NCBI RefSeq assembly: GCF_000230995.2
Contig: NC_019973.1
Location: 2,866,001-2,930,000, forward strand
DNA length: 64,000 bases
Reading direction: 5' to 3'
Origin: Mesorhizobium australicum WSM2073
GTDB lineage: Bacteria > Pseudomonadota > Alphaproteobacteria > Rhizobiales > Rhizobiaceae
Shown here: positions 35,044 to 44,380 of the stretch, piece after piece
Position numbering within the stretch: position 1 is the first letter of the stretch
How the letters are laid out: the number at the start of each line of letters is the position of its first letter
Notes under the pieces: model-generated
What the model was told of the DNA's origin: nothing
Databases searched by the model: none
The model's input: the letters and a program-made list of their open reading frames with translations, nothing else
Position numbers and translations under genes: made by a program

Positions 35044-36376
35044 CGGGTTTCACCTTGTCCTTGGAGGGTTCCAGCGGTTCGGCCCCAGCTTCGGCGATCC
35101 GGTCCACATGCAAAAGGCCCCGCGCATAGTCCTGCTGCGCGCGAACACTTGGGTCGTCCTGCTCGGACGGCAAAAAGACGGGCAAAGCGAGGCAGACACT
35201 TTGGGTGGCGAGCAGCTTGTTCCAGTTGGCGATGAGCGCCTTGTATGCGGTTCCCACCGCCCTGGGGTTGCGGTCCAGATCATAGAGGCCGACCGCATTG
35301 ACCCTTCCGTTGTTCTCTCGCAGGGCGCTATCCCAGTCCACCTGATCGGTCAGCGAGTACCAAGTGAAGCCCACGATAGGTATACCATCGTTGCGGATCC
35401 TAAGGACGTTGGCCCACTCTTTCCACAACCAGTAAACGGCTTCGTCCCCGTTCGGCCCTTCGCGGATGTTTGTCTCTGTATGCATCACAGGCAGGCGGTA
35501 ACGGTTGAAATACTGGCGCGTAATTTCGTCATAGCCGAACACCTCGCCGGAAGCCGACGTGGTTCCGTCCGCCCAAACCCGGTGCTCGTTGGTCTGGTAA
35601 TAGTCAGTGCCCATCACGCAATGCCTGCGCAAATGGTTTTCCAGGAAAAAGCTGTACTCCTGCGCGGTCATCCCGTTTTCGAGCAGGTAGCGATAAGTGC
35701 GCGCGTCGACGTCATGCCCGTAATTGAGGTCGAGCGATAGGAAACGCTGGCTATTGAAGCGCTCCGCCTTGCCGATGGCCTCGGGGGAGTCGGCGTGGAA
35801 GTATTCCGAGGATTCACTTTGAATGAAGATAGCGTCGGGCCTCACTTGCAGGATTGCCCGCATCGCCACCACGTTGCCCTTCACGATATGCTTGAGGGCG
35901 GTGACGAAGGCCGTATCGGTGCTCAGTTGCTCGTTCCACCAACCCCAGCGCGCTGAAAAGGTGGCGCAGATGAACATCTCATTGACCGGCGTGTAGAGCT
36001 GGATCCAAGGAAAGCGGGTTGCGAAGTCGTGCGCGTAACGTTCAAACAGCCGCGGAAAATCCGGGTTCTGGAAATTGCCCACCCAGTCTGGAACGCCGAA
36101 ATGGCAGAGGTCGACGATCGGAAGAACATCCCTGGCCTTCAGGTCAGCGAAGGTCTCATCGGCGAAGGTCCAGTCATAGTGTCCGTCGCCCAACCAGGTC
36201 TTGTGAATTGGAGGCCCGTAGCGGAGAAAGCGAAGACCCAGTTCCTGGAGCAGCTCGAAGTCGGTGCGCCATTGCTGGTAGAAGCGACATTTCTCCATTT
36301 CGTCGACCCGCTCCCGTCCTCCATTGATCGTGGGAGCGCTGTTTTCAATGCCGGTGGCAAAGACGAAATTGAACAT
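35030..36376 (-). CDS. Glycoside hydrolase family 1-like protein
   Basis: 448-residue TIM-barrel protein resembling GH1 beta-glycosidases. The acid/base Glu133 is in YTPVNEMF (usual NEP becomes NEM), and a nucleophile-like Glu301 is in VMHTETNIREG (usual ENG becomes ETN). Other barrel features: VDLCHFGVPDWVG and GFTWYSLTDQVDW. The divergence from NEP and ENG places it in an atypical subgroup, so activity is likely but not assured. The start at 36376 has AGGA seven bases upstream and is preferred to a TTG at 36406. No signal peptide. First gene of an operon with an SDR. Confidence 0.8.
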   Translation of the reverse strand: MFNFVFATGIENSAPTINGGRERVDEMEKCRFYQQWRTDFELLQELGLRFLRYGPPIHKTWLGDGHYDWTFADETFADLKARDVLPIVDLCHFGVPDWVGNFQNPDFPRLFERYAHDFATRFPWIQLYTPVNEMFICATFSARWGWWNEQLSTDTAFVTALKHIVKGNVVAMRAILQVRPDAIFIQSESSEYFHADSPEAIGKAERFNSQRFLSLDLNYGHDVDARTYRYLLENGMTAQEYSFFLENHLRRHCVMGTDYYQTNEHRVWADGTTSASGEVFGYDEITRQYFNRYRLPVMHTETNIREGPNGDEAVYWLWKEWANVLRIRNDGIPIVGFTWYSLTDQVDWDSALRENNGRVNAVGLYDLDRNPRAVGTAYKALIANWNKLLATQSVCLALPVFLPSEQDDPSVRAQQDYARGLLHVDRIAEAGAEPLEPSKDKVKPDAPG

Positions 36377-36864
36377 CAAAGGTCCTGAGCAGCCAAGCTG
36401 CAGCAATTTCGTAACGTCCAGCTTGCAACGCAGTTCCGGGCCGGCAGGTCAGCACGACTTTCGGCGATACGCGACTACGGTACCGGACGGACGGCGGGTC
36501 TCGCCAGCTATATGCGACCTGCGTGTTCAGTTCCTGCCGTTCGAGCCCGGGTGAAGCGGATTGCCGCCGAAGGTGATTGCGTCACATATCCACGCGACGA
36601 GATCGCCAGGCGATGTGGGATTGCGATCGTTGATTTTTCCGCCTGGATGGACGGGCGCCAAGGGGAATGCAAAGCGAGGCAGGCATTTATAGGACCAATC
36701 TCCCGTTCGATCGAATGATGGCAACTGAGGAACCACCAGTTAGGTTCCAACTGATGCTTTGGCGCGCGCGGTGGTGTTTCGCTCGCTTCGCGCTTTTGCT
36801 CGGCACCGGAAATTTCGACAGGTGGAGATGCAATGCGGTGAGGCCGCAGTCTCGAGGTTCAGCG
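36377..36864. other. Intergenic stretch
   Basis: Between the divergent GH1-like gene and the coiled-coil gene. It should hold both promoters. A 68-codon frame at 36512-36718 is open, but its composition does not persuade me. Confidence 0.35.
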
Positions 36865-38022
36865 ATGGGTCATGTGCAGAGCACGAGGGCGAATTGTCTC
36901 CTCGATGCGTTCAGCTCGATTGGACGATGGACTTCTTTTTTGCCGCACGAGACGCGCGGAAGGCGGGCCGAGGCCATCGTCACCCTCTTTCCGTTATGCC
37001 TTGTTTTGCTGTTCGCATCTCCCGCACACAGTCAGCGGGCGCCTGACGCCTCAGCGCCTCTCCCAGCCAGCGACAGTTCGTCCGATGCATTTACGGAACA
37101 CGTCGATGTCGGCAAAGAGCCGGGCAAGGCACCGGCAAGGGCATTCGGATCCCACGCAGTTGGAGAGCTGGTGCCCAGCGAAGCACAGGCACCCGACGCA
37201 GAGGCACAAACGCCGCCAGGCGAAAATCAGGAGATGTTACGACGCGAATTGGCTGCCGCGCGAGCGGAGCTAGCCAAGCAAGCACAAGCTCTAAAAGAGC
37301 AGCAGCGAAAGGACGAAGCCCTTTCGCTCGATCTGCAGACGGCGCAACGGGCCATCGAAAGCTTCAGGGCCGAAGCCACTCTCTGGGGCGGTGACAAGCC
37401 CGCCGCCGGTGCAGCCCAGCCCTCCAAGGACGTCCCCGAGACTGCGGTGACGCAAGCTCTTGACGACGAACGGCACAAGGTTGAGCTCTTGGGACAAGAG
37501 CTCACAACGGCTCACCGAACCATCGAGGCCCTCAAGACAGCCGCAAATGCGGCCGCGGTCGAGCTGGCCAACGCCAATAACAACCGTGAGGCGGCCGAAG
37601 CAGGTCTACGGCAAACTGGAGAAGCGCTCGAGCTGGAACGCAACCGAGCCGATTCAGCTGCCCGTGACCTCGACGTCGTTCGCAAGGAGCGCGACGCTTC
37701 AAACCGGACCTCGGTAGGGTTAAGCGCGGCGCTGGAAGAAGAACGTGAACGGGCGACCGGTCTGGCTCTGAGCCTGAGTGCCGCGCGCGAGGCAATCGAC
37801 GACCTCGCGACCAGGAACCGGCCTGCGGCTGCAGCGCACTCGCGAATGATCCATAAGCCGGCAGGTGTGGTTGCACGTGCACCACCCAGATCAGGTGTTG
37901 AACCGAGGCGCAAACCGGGCTCGCGAGAAAAACAGAAACAGGCTGCTGTCTTGGCCCCGCTCTCTCTTCCCCTCGCATTGCTGCCGACCCGACCACCGAA
38001 AGGGCTCGACCCGCGCCAGTGA
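36865..38022 (+). CDS. Exported coiled-coil hypothetical protein
   Basis: About 385 residues from the ATG at 36865, which has GAGG seven bases upstream; the frame is open back to 36667. A hydrophobic export segment lies near residues 33-58 (AIVTLFPLCLVLLFASPAHS). Then come an Ala/Pro/Ser-rich linker and a long predicted coiled coil of Ala/Glu/Arg heptads (RRELAAARAELAKQAQALK, ALDDERHKVELLGQELTTAH, ARDLDVVRKERDAS). The tail is basic and Pro-rich. Its stop overlaps the longest frame of the next gene. Probably a periplasmic or envelope structural protein; no family recognised. Confidence 0.65.
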   Translation: MGHVQSTRANCLLDAFSSIGRWTSFLPHETRGRRAEAIVTLFPLCLVLLFASPAHSQRAPDASAPLPASDSSSDAFTEHVDVGKEPGKAPARAFGSHAVGELVPSEAQAPDAEAQTPPGENQEMLRRELAAARAELAKQAQALKEQQRKDEALSLDLQTAQRAIESFRAEATLWGGDKPAAGAAQPSKDVPETAVTQALDDERHKVELLGQELTTAHRTIEALKTAANAAAVELANANNNREAAEAGLRQTGEALELERNRADSAARDLDVVRKERDASNRTSVGLSAALEEERERATGLALSLSAAREAIDDLATRNRPAAAAHSRMIHKPAGVVARAPPRSGVEPRRKPGSREKQKQAAVLAPLSLPLALLPTRPPKGLDPRQ

Positions 38023-38063
38023 ACAGACCGTGGAGCCGAATATATGCCGAGGTCAACATAGCA

Positions 38064-38801
38064 ATGAAACAGTACGTCGCCGCCGCCCTGATGATCGGGA
38101 TTGAAATCGGACCTGCCTGCGCTCTCGACAAAGGGGTAGGCGCCAGCGTCGGCGGAATCGGAGTCGGCGCCGGAGTAAACGCCGGTTCGCAAGGCGCTTC
38201 GGTCGGGGTGGGAGCGAGGGTCGGCGATGCAGGGGGATCACATGTCGGAGCTTCGGTTAGCGCGGGCAAGGGAGCAGTCGGCGTTGGCGTTGGTGCCAGC
38301 GGCAATGTCGGCGACGCAGGCGCAAGCGTTTCGACCAGTATTGGTACGGGCGATGATCCGGCGGCCGACGACGGGTCGCCTACCGGCAGCGGCAGTCCAG
38401 CCACCACACCCGAAGGAACGGCTGGGCCCACCGCCGCTGCGGCCGCCAGGAGTGGTAAGCAATCGATTGTCTTGCCACCGATTCTTAAGCCATCCATATC
38501 TGCTGAAGGCCGCTTCACCGACGGCTATCCTGTCAAGCCTCAGAGACCCCTGAGATCGAAGCCCGGTATACCAGCTGCTGTTGTGCAAGCCTGCCGCTCC
38601 GCGATCACATCCGCCGCCACACCGCTTGGCGCCGTCCGCGTCAGGGCCTTAAGCGCAGGGTTGTTGCATCGACGTGGGGGTACGCTCACGGCACCAATCA
38701 AGGTGCAAATAGATTATGCAGGGCAAGGGGGCGTCGAGGTTCGGCAGGCCGAGGTCGATTGTCGACTGGACATGGCGGGCAGGGTCACGGCGATAAAATG
38801 A
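38064..38801 (+). CDS. Secreted glycine-rich hypothetical protein
   Basis: 245 residues from the ATG at 38064, preceded by GAGGT. Signal peptide MKQYVAAALMIGIEIGPACA. Residues about 22-95 are imperfect Gly/Val/Ala/Ser repeats (GVGASVGGIGVGAGV, ASVGVGARVGDAGG, GAVGVGVGASGNVGDAG), resembling structural or adhesin-like low-complexity proteins. The C-terminal part is a compact domain with two Cys (VVQACRSAI and VDCRLDMAG). Forms a pair with the coiled-coil gene just upstream; both are likely envelope proteins of unknown role. Confidence 0.65.
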   Translation: MKQYVAAALMIGIEIGPACALDKGVGASVGGIGVGAGVNAGSQGASVGVGARVGDAGGSHVGASVSAGKGAVGVGVGASGNVGDAGASVSTSIGTGDDPAADDGSPTGSGSPATTPEGTAGPTAAAAARSGKQSIVLPPILKPSISAEGRFTDGYPVKPQRPLRSKPGIPAAVVQACRSAITSAATPLGAVRVRALSAGLLHRRGGTLTAPIKVQIDYAGQGGVEVRQAEVDCRLDMAGRVTAIK

Positions 38802-38922
38802 GAACTGGTTGGCCACGTTCGAACGCCGCGCCGTTCGGCTGAATGGGAACTACCGCATTTTGCGATGCTTGTTGCAAAGCCAGTGAACATCGTGATTTCT
38901 AAGTGACCACCGGGGGCGGGCC

Positions 38923-39129
38923 ATGGGGCATGTCAGGTACTTCATTTCAAAGACCGGTGACCAATGGCTGGTCCGGTTTGACGGCAAGGACTATCCCTAT
39001 TCAGCGTATACGGAGGCCGTGCGTGCGGCTGTCAAGGCAGCCAGCAGTGTCTCGGCCACTGGCTACGGTGCCGAGGTATTGGTTCAAGGCGTCGACGGGA
39101 AGTGGCGAACGGAATGGCCCATTGATTGA
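38923..39129 (+). CDS. DUF2188-like small protein
   Basis: 68 residues of the DUF2188 type: HVRYFISKTGDQWLVRFDGK, then the helix AYTEAVRAAVKAAS and ending VQGVDGKWRTEWPID. These small soluble proteins are common in rhizobia and have no known function. A G-rich GGGGGCGGG lies before the ATG. Confidence 0.7.
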   Translation: MGHVRYFISKTGDQWLVRFDGKDYPYSAYTEAVRAAVKAASSVSATGYGAEVLVQGVDGKWRTEWPID

Positions 39130-39449
39130 GTCGGAGCGTCCTGCGCTGACGGCTGTGCTGCGCGTTGGCGCTCATCTGTTCGTGTTTGCGGCCGCGCCTT
39201 TGTGGCGACCTTTTGATCGGCTCACCTTCGATGGGAAGCTATAGGTCAAGCTGTCGACCAACATAGCTATCCTCCTGACACACGCCGGCGATGCTTGGTC
39301 TGCCCGGTAGGCTGCACAATTCAGCTGCGGCACAAGCGCCGTGTGCCTCGTCTCAACCAATATTTCGAAGAACCGATGCGCGGCTTTACTGCGGTGACCA
39401 GCCCGGTTCGAAAACATCACATTGGAAACCTTGTAGGAAGTCGGGCGTT
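39130..39449. other. Leader region of the LOV kinase gene
   Basis: No credible gene. In-frame codons extend the kinase frame back to 39291, but the composition changes before the ATG at 39450. I found no clear promoter motif. Confidence 0.3.
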
Positions 39450-40553
39450 ATGGCTGACCTCTATCAAGTGAGCCCTCTATCAAGTGAGCAAAGAGTGCCT
39501 GACCACGCCAAATCATCGTCAGCCCTCCATGGCGATCCCCCGGCGGCGGCAGCCACCACCGCATGGGCGGATCGCAAGGAGTTGGCGTCGGCGGCGTTCG
39601 AGCGCACGCGCATGCCCATCGTCATCACCGATGCTCGGCAGGCTGACAATCCCATCGTGCTGGCCAACAGGGCCTTCCTGGATCTGACCGGCTTTACATC
39701 CGATGAAGTCCTGGGTCGAAATTGCCGCTTCCTACAAGGGGAGGGAACATCGCCTACGGCCGTTGCGGAAATTCGAGCGGCGATAGAGCGTCAACGCGAG
39801 GCGAATGTAGAGATACTGAACTTCCGCAAGGACGGTTCGCCGTTCTGGAACCAGCTCCATCTGAGCCCCATCAAGGACGATGAAGGCGGCCTCCTCTACT
39901 ACTTCGCCTCGCAGATCGACGTAACCAAACATCGTATGATCCAGAGCCTGGAGGCGTCGGAGCACCGCCTCCTCATGGAGGTCGATCATCGCGCAAAGAA
40001 CGTTCTAGCGGTTGTCGATGGTATCGTTCGGCTGAGCAAGGCAGACAGTGCACCGCTCTATGCAGCGGCCGTTCAACGCCGGGTCCAGGCTTTGGCGGTC
40101 GCGCACGCCCTATTGGCCGAGCGCGGCTGGCGCGATGTGCCGCTGGACGAAATCGTCTCCAGGCAGGTCGCCCATTTCGCGTCTGGCAGGACAGCAATGA
40201 CTGGTCCTGAAGTTCTGATCCCAGCGGTGGTCGTTCAACCTCTGGCTCTCGTCGCCCATGAATTGATCGTCAACGCCGCCACCCATGGAGCTCTCGCCCA
40301 GGATACGGGGCGGCTGCAGGTCAGCTGGCAGGCGGCCGGCCATCATGGCGGCTTTTACCTGCGGTGGGAAGAAAGCGGCAGACGTAAAGCTGGATCTCCG
40401 CCAGGGGAGCCCGGCTTCGGAACGACCATGGTCAATGCAATTGTCCAGAAGCAGCTTCAGGGTGAGATCCTGCGGGATTGGACATCGGACGGTTTGAAAA
40501 TCAACATAAGCATCCCGGGCACGGCTGCCCTTTCGACAGCCAAGGGTGCCTGA
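39450..40553 (+). CDS. LOV-domain blue-light HWE histidine kinase
   Basis: 367-residue soluble photoreceptor kinase. The LOV domain (about 45-160) has the flavin-binding signature with photoactive Cys92 in GRNCRFLQGEGTSP, then NFRKDGSPFWNQLHLSPI. The HWE kinase core follows directly: phospho-acceptor His180 in EVDHRAKNVLAVVDG, the ATP-binding VAHELIVNAATHGAL, WEESGRR and PGFGTTMV. This layout matches the alphaproteobacterial LOV-HK group (Brucella, Rhizobium) that links blue light to stress, adhesion or exopolysaccharide responses. The ATG at 39450 has GGAAG upstream. No adjacent response regulator. All residues needed for photochemistry and phosphorylation are present. Confidence 0.92.
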   Translation: MADLYQVSPLSSEQRVPDHAKSSSALHGDPPAAAATTAWADRKELASAAFERTRMPIVITDARQADNPIVLANRAFLDLTGFTSDEVLGRNCRFLQGEGTSPTAVAEIRAAIERQREANVEILNFRKDGSPFWNQLHLSPIKDDEGGLLYYFASQIDVTKHRMIQSLEASEHRLLMEVDHRAKNVLAVVDGIVRLSKADSAPLYAAAVQRRVQALAVAHALLAERGWRDVPLDEIVSRQVAHFASGRTAMTGPEVLIPAVVVQPLALVAHELIVNAATHGALAQDTGRLQVSWQAAGHHGGFYLRWEESGRRKAGSPPGEPGFGTTMVNAIVQKQLQGEILRDWTSDGLKINISIPGTAALSTAKGA

Positions 40554-40643
40554 GACGCTCGTTGATCTCAGCCCATTTTCCCATAGCGACATGGCAGGCC
40601 GGGCCCCGCTAGACGAACGTTTATCAACAAGTCTGGCCGTGAA

Positions 40644-41765
40644 CTATTTCATCAAGCCGGCAGCGCGAAGGGCGCTTTCGATATGCTGACCAGGCAAAGC
40701 CGTTGGACCGCTGCGTGGTTCGAAGGGCGCGTGCGCGACCACCAAAGGGGAGTGTCCAACCGACGTTGCCGGTAAACGCGCATCTGGGGAGGGGCCCGCA
40801 GAGCCCGCATCTTCAAGTCCCCAGAATCGGGAGATGAGCGAGGTGGACGATATGCCAGTGTCGATCATAAAGGATCCAGCCTGACTCAATCCGTCCGCGG
40901 AGTCCACGGGTGTCCCGTGCGCCATGCCCGAGATCAGGTACGACTCGATGACTTCCTCATTTGCGGCGTTCTTCCAGACATCGCGGCGGTAGCCCTGATG
41001 CACCTGTGTCTCGCATTGCCCTCTACTTTGCCCGAACAATGTGAGCCACTGCCCGACGAGCTGATCGGAGTTGATCGGACTGACTGTTGTGTCGGCGCTT
41101 CCATGCCACACGGAGAGTTTCGGCCATGGTCCGCAGTGACCGGAAGCTTGCTGGACGGTCGTCGCCAATCGCCTTGCGGTGGGGGCGCCTTGACCTCGCA
41201 TGCGGTCGAAAGCCTCCGCCAGGTTGTTGGCGCTGCCATAGGGTAGACCGGCTACGATGGCCCCGGCCGCAAAGACTTCAGGGTAAGTCGCCAGCATAGC
41301 GGCGGCCATTGCCCCGCCGGCGGAGAGTCCGGTGATAAAAATCCTGGTGCGGTCGATGTCGTGAGCGGTGACCACGGCCTCTATCATTTGGCGGATCGAA
41401 AGCGCCTCACCGGAGCCCCGTCGGGTGTCGGCCGGGACAAACCAGTTGAAACAAAGATTGGCATTGTTGCTGCGCTGCTGTTCTGGAAAGAGGACGGCAA
41501 AGCCCATGCGATCTGCCGTCCTCGACCAGCCGGCGCCGCGGTCATAGGATGCAGCCGACTGTGTACAGCCATGCAGGACAATCACCAGAGGGGCCTTCGC
41601 CGCAAGGTCCTTGGGGCGGTATGTCCAGGCCCGCAACTTTCCGGGGTTTGACCCGAACACCTGGAGTTCGGAAATGCGCTCGTTTTCGTCAGGACCATTC
41701 AAGACGCCATCCATCTGTTTTCGCCGAGCTGCCAAGCGTGCAATGGTATCGGCGAGACTTCTCAT
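40644..41765 (-). CDS. PHB depolymerase-family esterase (esterase type 1)
   Basis: 373-residue alpha/beta hydrolase of the extracellular PHB depolymerase/feruloyl esterase group. The oxyanion region VIVLHGCTQSAASYDRGAGW is followed by the nucleophile Ser148 in TGLSAGGAMAAA, and a late His in ISGMAHGTPVD. There is no N-terminal signal peptide, so it probably acts in the cytoplasm, perhaps on storage-polymer oligomers or other short esters. The tail from about 320 is Pro/Ala-rich. AGGAT precedes the ATG at 41765, which overlaps the stop of a small upstream frame. Confidence 0.87.
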   Translation of the reverse strand: MRSLADTIARLAARRKQMDGVLNGPDENERISELQVFGSNPGKLRAWTYRPKDLAAKAPLVIVLHGCTQSAASYDRGAGWSRTADRMGFAVLFPEQQRSNNANLCFNWFVPADTRRGSGEALSIRQMIEAVVTAHDIDRTRIFITGLSAGGAMAAAMLATYPEVFAAGAIVAGLPYGSANNLAEAFDRMRGQGAPTARRLATTVQQASGHCGPWPKLSVWHGSADTTVSPINSDQLVGQWLTLFGQSRGQCETQVHQGYRRDVWKNAANEEVIESYLISGMAHGTPVDSADGLSQAGSFMIDTGISSTSLISRFWGLEDAGSAGPSPDARLPATSVGHSPLVVAHAPFEPRSGPTALPGQHIESALRAAGLMK

Positions 41766-41953
41766 GTCGGTATCCTTTGGCGGGCGGGTCCAACAAGCGG
41801 AACGCCGTGTTTCCAGGTTGGTTGCTGCAGTGCAGCATAATTGCTTGCAACCACGATCCGCATGGGGTGGTGGGGGGCCTCTGCCTCCGCGAGATAAAAG
41901 CCCCGCGCCTTTCTCAAACCGTGCTGCGTCAGGCCTTCCACAAGTCCGGACAA
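41762..41953 (-). CDS. Possible small protein coupled to the esterase gene
   Basis: 63 codons from a TTG with GAGG at good distance, ending in an ATGA overlap with the esterase start. The sequence (GLRKARGFYLAEAEAPHHPM, then IVVASNYAALQQPTWKHGVP) is protein-like, but I recognise no family. It could be the tail of a degraded larger gene. Confidence 0.35.
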   Translation of the reverse strand: MSGLVEGLTQHGLRKARGFYLAEAEAPHHPMRIVVASNYAALQQPTWKHGVPLVGPARQRIPT

Positions 41954-42133
41954 CTTTGCCTCAACGGGCCATCATCCGGGCTAGACATTGCGCCGAGGCC
42001 GCCGTCCGACGATCGCCAAAACGGCTTTGCCGCGCCGGCAATGATTCCGGCTTCGGTCGAAGCAAGTCGAAACGGGTTGACACGGGGCATGCCGTCTCGC
42101 CGTGGACGACGGCCAGAAGTGCCACGCGGGAGC

Positions 42134-42158
42134 GGAACATCAGAGCTTGCTAACGGTT
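42134..42158 (+). promoter_or_regulatory. EcfG-type (general stress) promoter
   Basis: GGAAC (42134-42138), 16 bp, GGTT (42155-42158). The -10 box is 34 bp upstream of the GTG start of the micro-gene at 42192. Confidence 0.5.
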
Positions 42159-42191
42159 CTACTTGGTGGATTTCCAATTGAGAGGACGATC

Positions 42192-42317
42192 GTGTCAGCC
42201 TTTGAATTCGTCTATTTTTCTGGTCTCACGGGGAATGATCTCCTGGGCGGTGTCGTCTCGTTGTTGGCGTGCTGTGTTCTCTACAACGTTATCGCGGAGG
42301 ATCGCCCGCACCGGTGA
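42192..42317 (+). CDS. Membrane micro-protein, likely EcfG-controlled
   Basis: 41 residues from a GTG start with AGAGGA five bases upstream. The sequence has a single hydrophobic segment (GNDLLGGVVSLLACCVLYNV) and a short polar tail (IAEDRPHR). Support comes from a well-placed ribosome site plus an EcfG-type promoter just upstream. No homologue known to me. Confidence 0.5.
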   Translation: MSAFEFVYFSGLTGNDLLGGVVSLLACCVLYNVIAEDRPHR

Positions 42318-43167
42318 GCCCGGACCGCAACAGGTGGATCCTAGATCGGCCGCTCTCCACATTCGAGGTCGCATGCGGATGATTTCTATTTCCCATCGTG
42401 GGACCCACTCCGTCAGCTCTCGTCGGCCGATGCCAGCACTTGCGGACTACCGCAGCCACCCGCCCGCAGTTTCTCTCCGCATTGAGGACCCCCCCCGCTG
42501 CAGCCCGTGAGGAAGACTTACGAGGGACGCGTTCTGAGCAAACCTGCACGCCTGTCTGCCTTGTGAGCACGACATCTCCGGCCATGATCGTGACCAACCG
42601 GCTGACACAAACAAGACCGTGGCATTCCGCCAATCAAGCCCGCTGGCGGCCTGCGGAACTTTCCTGCGCGGAGCGAATTGAGCCACGGCGGCCGATTCCC
42701 TATCAGAATCCGCCGCTGACCAAAGACCCAATCTTGGTCGGCCCGCGACTCCTCAGGAAGGCGCGGGCCAATACTTTGGCACTTTGGCAGGATTCGGGTG
42801 CGCGGCCTCGGGGTGATTTGAGTACCATGTGAGACAGCGGCTCGCGGAAATCAAAGCTGGTCTTGCCCTTCGCAGAGACCCGCGAGCGAAGGGTAGGACT
42901 TCGCCAGGGCAGGGCAGTTTGTGCGTTGCCTCAGGGCTGCCGAGCAGGCGCGGAGCCCGGAGATCTGCCGTGCTCTCGCGAAAACAGAACCGTCATGAGA
43001 TCAAGATTGTGTAGGACGAGGTGCGCTTGCAGGAACTTTTCGCACCCATTTCTGAACTACAAGACCGATATGCTCATTCTGGATGATGAACTAGCCGGCG
43101 GCGGCCGCAGGGCCGTCGGCGTCACAGGACAGGATGACGGTCACACGACCGAGCGCAGGCGCATGGA
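42318..43167. other. Gene-free stretch of 850 bp
   Basis: No credible coding region, RNA or repeat. Open frames are short, overlap on several strands and lack ribosome sites. It may be decayed sequence like the pseudogenes nearby. Confidence 0.4.
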
Positions 43168-43443
43168 TTAGGCGTGGCTGTCCGGGGAGGATCGCGACGA
43201 TGATGAGTCCCGCTCCTCCTCGACGTTGAAAACGATGCTTGCTCGAAAGGCAAGATCGCCGCCCTCGTCTCGTACGACGATCGCCAATTTGTGGTGATCA
43301 CCGTCTGGAAGGGCGTCTTTGGTCATCTCCGCCAAAGCTTTGATCGCCTCATATTTGACCGCGGCAAGGTCTTGGCATTCCGTTCCCTCATCGTCAGGGA
43401 ATATCGTTCCGTTGTCGTCGAAGTCGAAATAGTAGAGCGCCAT
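43168..43443 (-). CDS. DUF6894-type small protein
   Basis: 91 residues from the ATG at 43443. The typical opening is MALYYFDFDDNGTIFPDDEG, followed by CQDLAAVKYEAIKALAEM and the second half LAIVVRDEGGDLAFRASIVF. Soluble, function unknown, common in rhizobial stress regions. The tail is Ser/Asp/Arg-rich. A GGAAC-N16-AGTT promoter (43453-43477) would start transcription only a few bases before this ATG, implying a nearly leaderless message; the longer frame to 43575 is therefore less likely. Confidence 0.72.
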   Translation of the reverse strand: MALYYFDFDDNGTIFPDDEGTECQDLAAVKYEAIKALAEMTKDALPDGDHHKLAIVVRDEGGDLAFRASIVFNVEEERDSSSSRSSPDSHA

Positions 43444-43452
43444 CGCCGACCG

Positions 43453-43477
43453 AACTGGAGGGCTCGGCGTTTGTTCC
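43453..43477 (-). promoter_or_regulatory. Possible EcfG-type promoter of the DUF6894 gene
   Basis: On the minus strand, GGAAC (43473-43477), 16 bp, AGTT (43453-43456). The -10 box is only 10 bp from the ATG, so the transcript would have almost no leader. Confidence 0.35.
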
Positions 43478-44073
43478 TCGCTCTGGCCCTGATGATCCAT
43501 TACAGGAGACAGCGTCAACCACTCTCGCACGCGTGAAAAGCGCAACACCAGCCCTCGGCGAGGCTCCGCGCCCATTACGCTTCAGTGCCTTCATTTGTGC
43601 GACTATGAGAAGCGGGTGCGCGGCCAAGTTCAGCCCAGTGCAATGCCTGTGCGGACAATCCCGAGCTTCAGTGTCGCGAAAGATGGTATCGTGCCAAATT
43701 GCCTGTAGCGGCGTCGAACTTCTCCGGCCAATCAGCTGGACCCCGTGTCTGGTTCGGTTTGGCCGACCGTGCGGATGCTCCGACTAACCGATCGAACATT
43801 CGACGTCCGCTGAAATATCCCCGAGATGAGGCGATCGATGGCCGATTGACTGCGGGGCTGGCAAGCAGAGTTTCGTCGGCTCGGCGCCCGGAAGGAGAGT
43901 TGCCTGAAGACGCCGAGCCTAGCCAGCGAGATTAGCGGGGGGCCGCGTCCTCTCGCCGGCTAAGAGGTTATGCGCTCTCTTAGGCACTCGTGAAGCATTC
44001 GAATGCACTAAGAGGCCGGGACATTTCTGCCTGAAATCCGACTTGCTTAGCCATTTCATCTCGGGAGGAATAA
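43478..44073. other. Gene-free stretch of about 600 bp
   Basis: I see no convincing gene or RNA here on either strand. Confidence 0.4.
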
Positions 44074-44262
44074 ACTGGGCTGTTCAATCGTCTGCTCGAG
44101 AAGGACCTGACCCTATAGTCTCGGCACTGCATAGCCCAGCTGGCCCGGACGGGCTTGGATTAAGGCCGTTACGACGTTCACCTGCAGTCGCTTCACCAAA
44201 GGGTAGGCTTCTCTCACCAGCGAGAAGCCTGCGATGTTGCCAGGGGGGCAGCGATTTCTGAT
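44074..44262 (+). pseudogene. Decayed copy of the small zinc-ribbon gene
   Basis: DNA-level match to the intact gene at 51260-51463. The upstream block with TTCATCTCGGGAGGAATAAA corresponds to TTCATCTTGGGAGAAGATGAA, the coding LFNRLLEKDLT to LSNQLLEEDLT, and TTACGACGTTCACCTGCA to the intact GTAACGACGTTCACCTGCA. The start codon is lost (ATG to CTG) and TAG and TAA stops interrupt the frame. The first CxxC pair is destroyed. Confidence 0.75.
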
Positions 44263-44348
44263 CTCTCCTGGAACATTGTGGGGGTCGAAGCACTTCGGCA
44301 GTTGCACTGTTCTCCATTCTCAGTGCGTATTCCCATGGTGTTTGTCTC

Positions 44349-44380
44349 GCCCGCTGCTGAAAGGTGGCGGGCCTTTTTTA
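44349..44380 (+). terminator. Rho-independent terminator
   Basis: GCCCGC (44349-44354) and GCGGGC (44367-44372) form a 6-bp GC stem with a 12-base loop followed by C and six T. It lies about 90 bp after the zinc-ribbon pseudogene and may be its former terminator. Confidence 0.65.

Noticed and set aside
37532..38518. 328-codon Pro/Thr-rich minus-strand frame
   Set aside because: It is the reverse of Gly/Ala-rich repeats in the plus-strand secreted proteins, which have ribosome sites and signal peptides.
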